Assembly: GCA_017477005.1 (NCBI GenBank)
Contig: JAFUXY010000242.1
Coordinates: 1 to 9,905 of the forward strand
DNA: 9,905 bases
Source of the DNA: Lachnospiraceae bacterium
Lineage (GTDB): Bacteria > Bacillota > Clostridia > Lachnospirales > Lachnospiraceae
Direction: 5' to 3'
Each line of letters opens with the position of its first letter. Position 1 is the stretch's first letter. The notes under the pieces are model-generated. The model saw only the letters and a program-made list of their open reading frames with translations, made no database searches and was not told the origin of the DNA. Shown in pieces: positions 7,002-9,905 of the stretch. Both the position numbers and the translations under genes were made by a program.

Positions 7002-7883
7002 ATGAGTTTTGTTTCCTATTTAATAGCGGGGATCAGTCTGGGCAGTATCTATGCGATCATGGCGCTGGGCTATACCATGGTGTATGGCATTGCGAAAATG
7101 TTGAATTTCGCGCACGGCGATGTAATCATGATCGGAAGCTATGTGGTGTTTTATGCGATCAATAGTTATGGGCTGCCGCCTGTGGTTTCGATCGCATTGT
7201 CGGTGGTGGTCTGTACCTGTCTTGGAATCGTAATCGAAAAGGTGGCCTACAAGCCGCTGCGACGGGCGGCGAGTCTGGCAGTGTTGATTACCGCAATTGG
7301 CGTGAGTTATTTGTTGGAAAATTTGGCGCTGCTCTTTTTCGGATCCGATTCGAAATCTTTTCCGGATGCCCTTGGACTTTCAACGATTTCACTGGCAGGC
7401 GGAAAGCTGCAGATTCCTGGTACGACAATTTTCACCATCGTGGTCTGTGTCATTATTATGGTTTGTCTGATGCTCTTTATCAAACGGACGAAGGCGGGGC
7501 AGGCGATGCTGGCGGTATCTGAGGACAAGGATGCGGCGCAGCTCATGGGCGTGAATGTGAATGCAACGATTTCGCTAACCTTCGCCATCGGTTCCGGCCT
7601 GGCGGCGATCGCAGGCGTGCTGCTTTGCTCGCAGTACCATGTGCTGAATCCCTACACTGGCGCGCTGCCCGGTATCAAAGCTTTCACGGCGGCTGTGTTC
7701 GGCGGCATCGGCTCGATTCCCGGCGCGTTTGTAGGCGGATTGTTGTTGGGTATCATCGAGGATTTGTCGAGCGCGTATATTTCTTCACAGCTCGCTAACG
7801 CAATTGTGTTTGCGGTGCTGATTGTGGTGCTGCTGCTCAAACCTACCGGCCTGTTCGGGAAGGTTGTCCGGGAGAAAGTGTAG
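7002..7883 (+). CDS. livH: Branched-chain amino acid ABC transporter permease LivH
   Basis: This 293-residue integral membrane permease is one half of the channel through which substrate released by the binding lipoprotein crosses the membrane. It is hydrophobic throughout, with about eight predicted spans. The N-terminal motif GYTMVYGIAKMLNFAHGDVIMIGSY, given here only as GYTMVYGIAKMLNF followed by AHGDV, is diagnostic of LivH. The segment around LMGVNVNATISLTFAIGSGLA is the cytoplasmic coupling region that contacts the ATPases. ATG 7002 is chosen because GAGGGAAG at 6990-6997 precedes it. An in-frame TTG at 6936 would add 22 residues encoded by the hairpin itself and has no ribosome binding site, so it is rejected. 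The length is normal for the family and no defect is seen. Confidence 0.93.
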   Translation: MSFVSYLIAGISLGSIYAIMALGYTMVYGIAKMLNFAHGDVIMIGSYVVFYAINSYGLPPVVSIALSVVVCTCLGIVIEKVAYKPLRRAASLAVLITAIGVSYLLENLALLFFGSDSKSFPDALGLSTISLAGGKLQIPGTTIFTIVVCVIIMVCLMLFIKRTKAGQAMLAVSEDKDAAQLMGVNVNATISLTFAIGSGLAAIAGVLLCSQYHVLNPYTGALPGIKAFTAAVFGGIGSIPGAFVGGLLLGIIEDLSSAYISSQLANAIVFAVLIVVLLLKPTGLFGKVVREKV

Positions 7884-7892
7884 GTGGAAGCG

Positions 7893-8972
7893 ATGGGAAA
7901 AGAAAAAACAAACAAAGGAAAATTCTTGGGTCAGCTTTCTCCGTCTACCAAAAATCTTTGCGAGACTGTGTTGGGATTGCTGGTCATTTATATAGTAATC
8001 ATGGCGATGGGTTCGATGGGGAAGCTCTCAAATTCCTTTTCAAATCTGTTGTCGGGTCTGTGTATCTATGCGATCATAGCGGTGGGGCTCAATCTCTGCG
8101 TGGGATTCCTCGGTGAACTGTCGCTTGGACACGCCGGGTTCATGTCGGTGGGCGCCTTTGTCAGCGCGTCGATCACGCATGCAATGGCGGATTCTGTGGA
8201 ATCTTTGTATGCGCGGTTTTTTATCGCTCTCGTAGCGGGGACACTCGCGGCGGCGATCGCGGGTTTTTTGATCGGTATTCCAGTGCTTCGGCTGAACGGG
8301 GATTACCTTGCGATCGTGACATTGGCCTTTGGTGAAATCATAAAGGGTATATTGAACGTATTTTATCTCGGGAAGGATGTCAATGGTCTGCATTTTTCTT
8401 TTGTACAGGACAATTCCAGGGAGCTGGGCGAGGGAAAGAAAATGATCATCAACGGCGCGAAGGGGATTATGGGAACGCCTCATGCGACAACCTTTTCGAT
8501 TGGAATGGTATTGTTGATCCTGTCGCTCGTGTTGGTGACGTTTTTGGTGGATTCACGGACGGGACGCGCGATTCAGGCAATTCGCGACAATCGGATCGCA
8601 GCGGAATCGGTCGGGATCAATATTACCAGATACAAGATCATTGCATTTTCAATATCGGCGGGCATTGCCGGGATCGCGGGCGTGTTGTACTCTCATTACC
8701 TTTCCACTACGACTGCCTCGAAATTCGATTTCAATATGTCGATTCTGGTGCTGGTATTTGTGGTGCTTGGAGGCCTGGGAAATTTCCGGGGATCGATCGT
8801 GGCCGCAATCATACTGACATTGCTCCCGGAGATGCTGCGCGGGCTTTCGAATTATAGAATGTTGATCTATTCGATTCTTTTGATCGTGATGATGATCTTC
8901 AACTGGGCGCCGGCCGCTGTGGAATGGCGGGCCAGGCATCTGCCAAAATTTTTGCAAAAACGGGAAGAGTAG
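7893..8972 (+). CDS. livM: Branched-chain amino acid ABC transporter permease LivM
   Basis: This 359-residue membrane permease pairs with LivH. A polar, Lys-rich N-terminus (about 1-25) precedes about ten hydrophobic spans. Family motifs include NLCVGFLGELSLGHAGF (early third) and the coupling region AIRDNRIAAESVGINITRYK, followed by AGIAGVLYSH and VVLGGLGNFRGS. A polar stretch between spans (about residues 160-190) has a length I remember as usual in clostridial LivM. ATG 7893 is preferred: AGGTGG at 7882-7887, overlapping the livH stop, is spaced correctly for it. GTG 7884, immediately after the stop, is less likely. The 3' end lies in a degraded 41-bp tandem duplication, and the last codons (KFLQKREE) are echoed downstream without a stop. 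The gene itself appears intact. Confidence 0.92.
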   Translation: MGKEKTNKGKFLGQLSPSTKNLCETVLGLLVIYIVIMAMGSMGKLSNSFSNLLSGLCIYAIIAVGLNLCVGFLGELSLGHAGFMSVGAFVSASITHAMADSVESLYARFFIALVAGTLAAAIAGFLIGIPVLRLNGDYLAIVTLAFGEIIKGILNVFYLGKDVNGLHFSFVQDNSRELGEGKKMIINGAKGIMGTPHATTFSIGMVLLILSLVLVTFLVDSRTGRAIQAIRDNRIAAESVGINITRYKIIAFSISAGIAGIAGVLYSHYLSTTTASKFDFNMSILVLVFVVLGGLGNFRGSIVAAIILTLLPEMLRGLSNYRMLIYSILLIVMMIFNWAPAAVEWRARHLPKFLQKREE

Positions 8973-9028
8973 AAAGGCGTTTTGGCGAATTTTTGCGAAG
9001 GCGGGAAGAGCGGGGCGGCGTTTCGAGG
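8947..9028 (+). repeat. Degraded 41-bp tandem duplication at the livM 3' end
   Basis: Copy 1 (8947-8987) and copy 2 (8988-9028) abut exactly and match at 30 of 41 positions by direct comparison. Shared blocks are AATTTTTGC, CGGGAAGAG and GGCGTTT. Copy 1 includes the last codons and stop of livM; copy 2 is intergenic and lacks the stop. Further on, GAGGATTTTGGA (9025-9036) and GAGGATTTGGA (9052-9062) look like another short duplication. Together these account for most of the 112-bp livM-livG gap, in which no promoter was recognised. Confidence 0.7.
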
Positions 9029-9084
9029 ATTTTGGAACGGAAGCCGGATCGGAGGATTTGGACACAAGATAGGAGGACAGATTC

Positions 9085-9843
9085 ATGTCTATGCTTCAGA
9101 TAAAGGATTTGAGCATACAGTTCGGGGGGCTGAGAGCCGTGGATGGCTTGACGCTGACGATTGAGAAGGGTGAGCTCTATGGGTTGATCGGGCCGAATGG
9201 AGCCGGAAAGACCACTGTTTTCAATCTGCTGACCGGGGTGTACAAGCCGACCGAGGGGTAGATCAATCTGGATGGGACGGATATTACAGGCAAGACCACG
9301 GAGCAGATCAACCGGGAGGGGATTGCCAGGACGTTTCAGAATATCCGGCTTTTCGCGGGCATGAGTGTGAGGGACAATGTGAAGGTGGGTCTGCACAATG
9401 ATTTTGAGTATTCGACGCTGACCGGCCTGCTGCGGACTCCGAAATATTTCAAGATCGAAAGAGAGATGAATGCGAGGGCGATGGAGCTTTTGGAGGTGTT
9501 TGGGCTGGCGGAGGAAAGTGAAACGCTGGCGAGCAATCTTCCTTATGGCGCGCAGCGGAAGCTGGAGATCGCGCGGGCTATTGCTACGAAGCCGAAGCTG
9601 CTTCTGCTGGACGAACCGGCGGCTGGTATGAACCCGAATGAGACCGGCGAGCTGATGGACCCGATTCATTTCATCCGGGACAAGTTCGATTTGACGGTGC
9701 TGTTGATTGAGCACGATATGAAGTTGGTGTCGGGAATCTGCGAGCGGTTGACTGTGCTGAATTTCGGACAGGAGCTTTTCGCCGGGAAGACCCGCGATGT
9801 GTTGAACAACCCGGAGGTTATAAAAGCATATTTAGGGGAATAG
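9085..9843 (+). pseudogene. livG: Branched-chain amino acid ABC transporter ATPase LivG, interrupted by in-frame TAG
   Basis: The gene would encode a 252-residue cytoplasmic ATPase that powers LivHM, but codon 59 (9259-9261) is TAG. The start is secure: AGGAGG at 9071-9076 lies 8 bases before ATG 9085. Before the stop lies an intact Walker A, GPNGAGKTT (36-44). After it the same frame is open to 9843 and carries FQNIRLF (Q-loop), signature LPYGAQRKLEIARA (from 152), Walker B LLLDEP (173-178) and switch His210 in LIEHDMK. The C-terminus NNPEVIKAYLGE is typical. The interrupted context is PTEG-stop-INLDG, where relatives often have Glu, Ser, Lys or Gln, each one base from TAG. The predicted product is a non-functional 58-residue peptide. 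Restart at ATG 9361 would lack Walker A and has no good ribosome binding site. Alternatives are a sequencing error or natural suppression. Pro193 in an expected helix (LMDPIHF) is also odd. Confidence 0.85.
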
Positions 9844-9847
9844 ATTT

Positions 9848-9905
9848 ATGAGTATGTTGGAAGTCAAGGATCTGGAAGTGGATGATGGGCTGATCGCAGC
9901 GATCA
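9848..9905 (+). CDS. livF: Branched-chain amino acid ABC transporter ATPase LivF (3' partial)
   Basis: Only the first 19 codons are in the window. ATG 9848 follows AGGGG at 9834-9838 and begins four bases after the livG stop. The visible protein, MSMLEVKDLEV followed by DDGLIAAI, matches the usual LivF opening, as does its place right after livG. LivF is the second ATPase of the importer, acting as a dimer with LivG on the cytoplasmic face. Where relatives commonly have VYYG, this has VDDG; the missing aromatic would normally stack on the ATP adenine (A-loop). All catalytic motifs lie beyond the window, so integrity cannot be judged. Confidence 0.75.
   Translation, partial: MSMLEVKDLEVDDGLIAAI

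Noticed and set aside
9259..9261. TAG read as pyrrolysine or as sense under an altered code.
   Set aside because: livG and livH themselves end at TAG (9841 and 7881), as do livM (8970) and the first ABC gene (1691), so TAG is used as a normal stop here, and LivG proteins do not use pyrrolysine.
9361..9843. A 160-residue open frame starting at ATG 9361 as an independent gene.
   Set aside because: It is the C-terminal part of livG after the TAG; it lacks Walker A and a convincing ribosome binding site.
1..9905. A previously undescribed defence, mobile or RNA-based system.
   Set aside because: Every sizeable frame on the + strand belongs to a known transporter or surface-glycan family, and no repeats, integrase, toxin or structured-RNA locus explains the space otherwise.

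Overview
The window reads as bacterial chromosome from a Bacillota, most likely a Clostridia/Lachnospiraceae-type anaerobe. This is inferred from strong AGGAGG-type ribosome binding sites, tightly overlapping co-directional genes, the particular flavour of the heterodimeric ABC exporter, and a lipoprotein with a Ser/Asp/Glu-rich linker. I cannot name a species. All genes lie on the + strand and no gene-free gap exceeds 160 bp. No RNA gene, CRISPR array, insertion sequence or phage gene was seen.

Region 1 (1-5465) is a compact, apparently translationally coupled operon of four genes. They are two half-transporters of an ABC exporter (the first cut off at its N-terminus by the window edge), a LicD-family phosphotransferase and a GT2-family glycosyltransferase. 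Successive genes overlap by 8, 8 and 4 bp. The two ABC subunits look like one asymmetric heterodimer: the first has degenerate catalytic residues and a good signature motif, and the second has good catalytic residues and a slightly degenerate signature. The LicD and GT2 genes suggest work on a cell-surface glycan or glycolipid. Whether the exporter moves that material is inference.

Region 2 (5466-9905) is a branched-chain amino acid (Liv/HAAT-type) uptake operon in the order binding lipoprotein, livH, livM, livG, livF (cut off by the window end). A likely sigma-A promoter precedes it. A strong hairpin between the binding-protein gene and livH probably reduces read-through or protects the upstream message, giving more binding protein than permease. 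livH and livM look intact.

The main anomaly is at the ATPase end. livG has an in-frame TAG at codon 59, just after Walker A, with the rest of the gene fully open. The visible start of livF has Asp-Asp where a Tyr-Tyr pair is usual. A degraded 41-bp tandem duplication covers the 3' end of livM and the gap before livG. As written, the ATP-hydrolysing half of this importer may be broken, unless the TAG is a sequencing error. I see no convincing undescribed system here; the livG lesion and the repeats around it deserve the second look.
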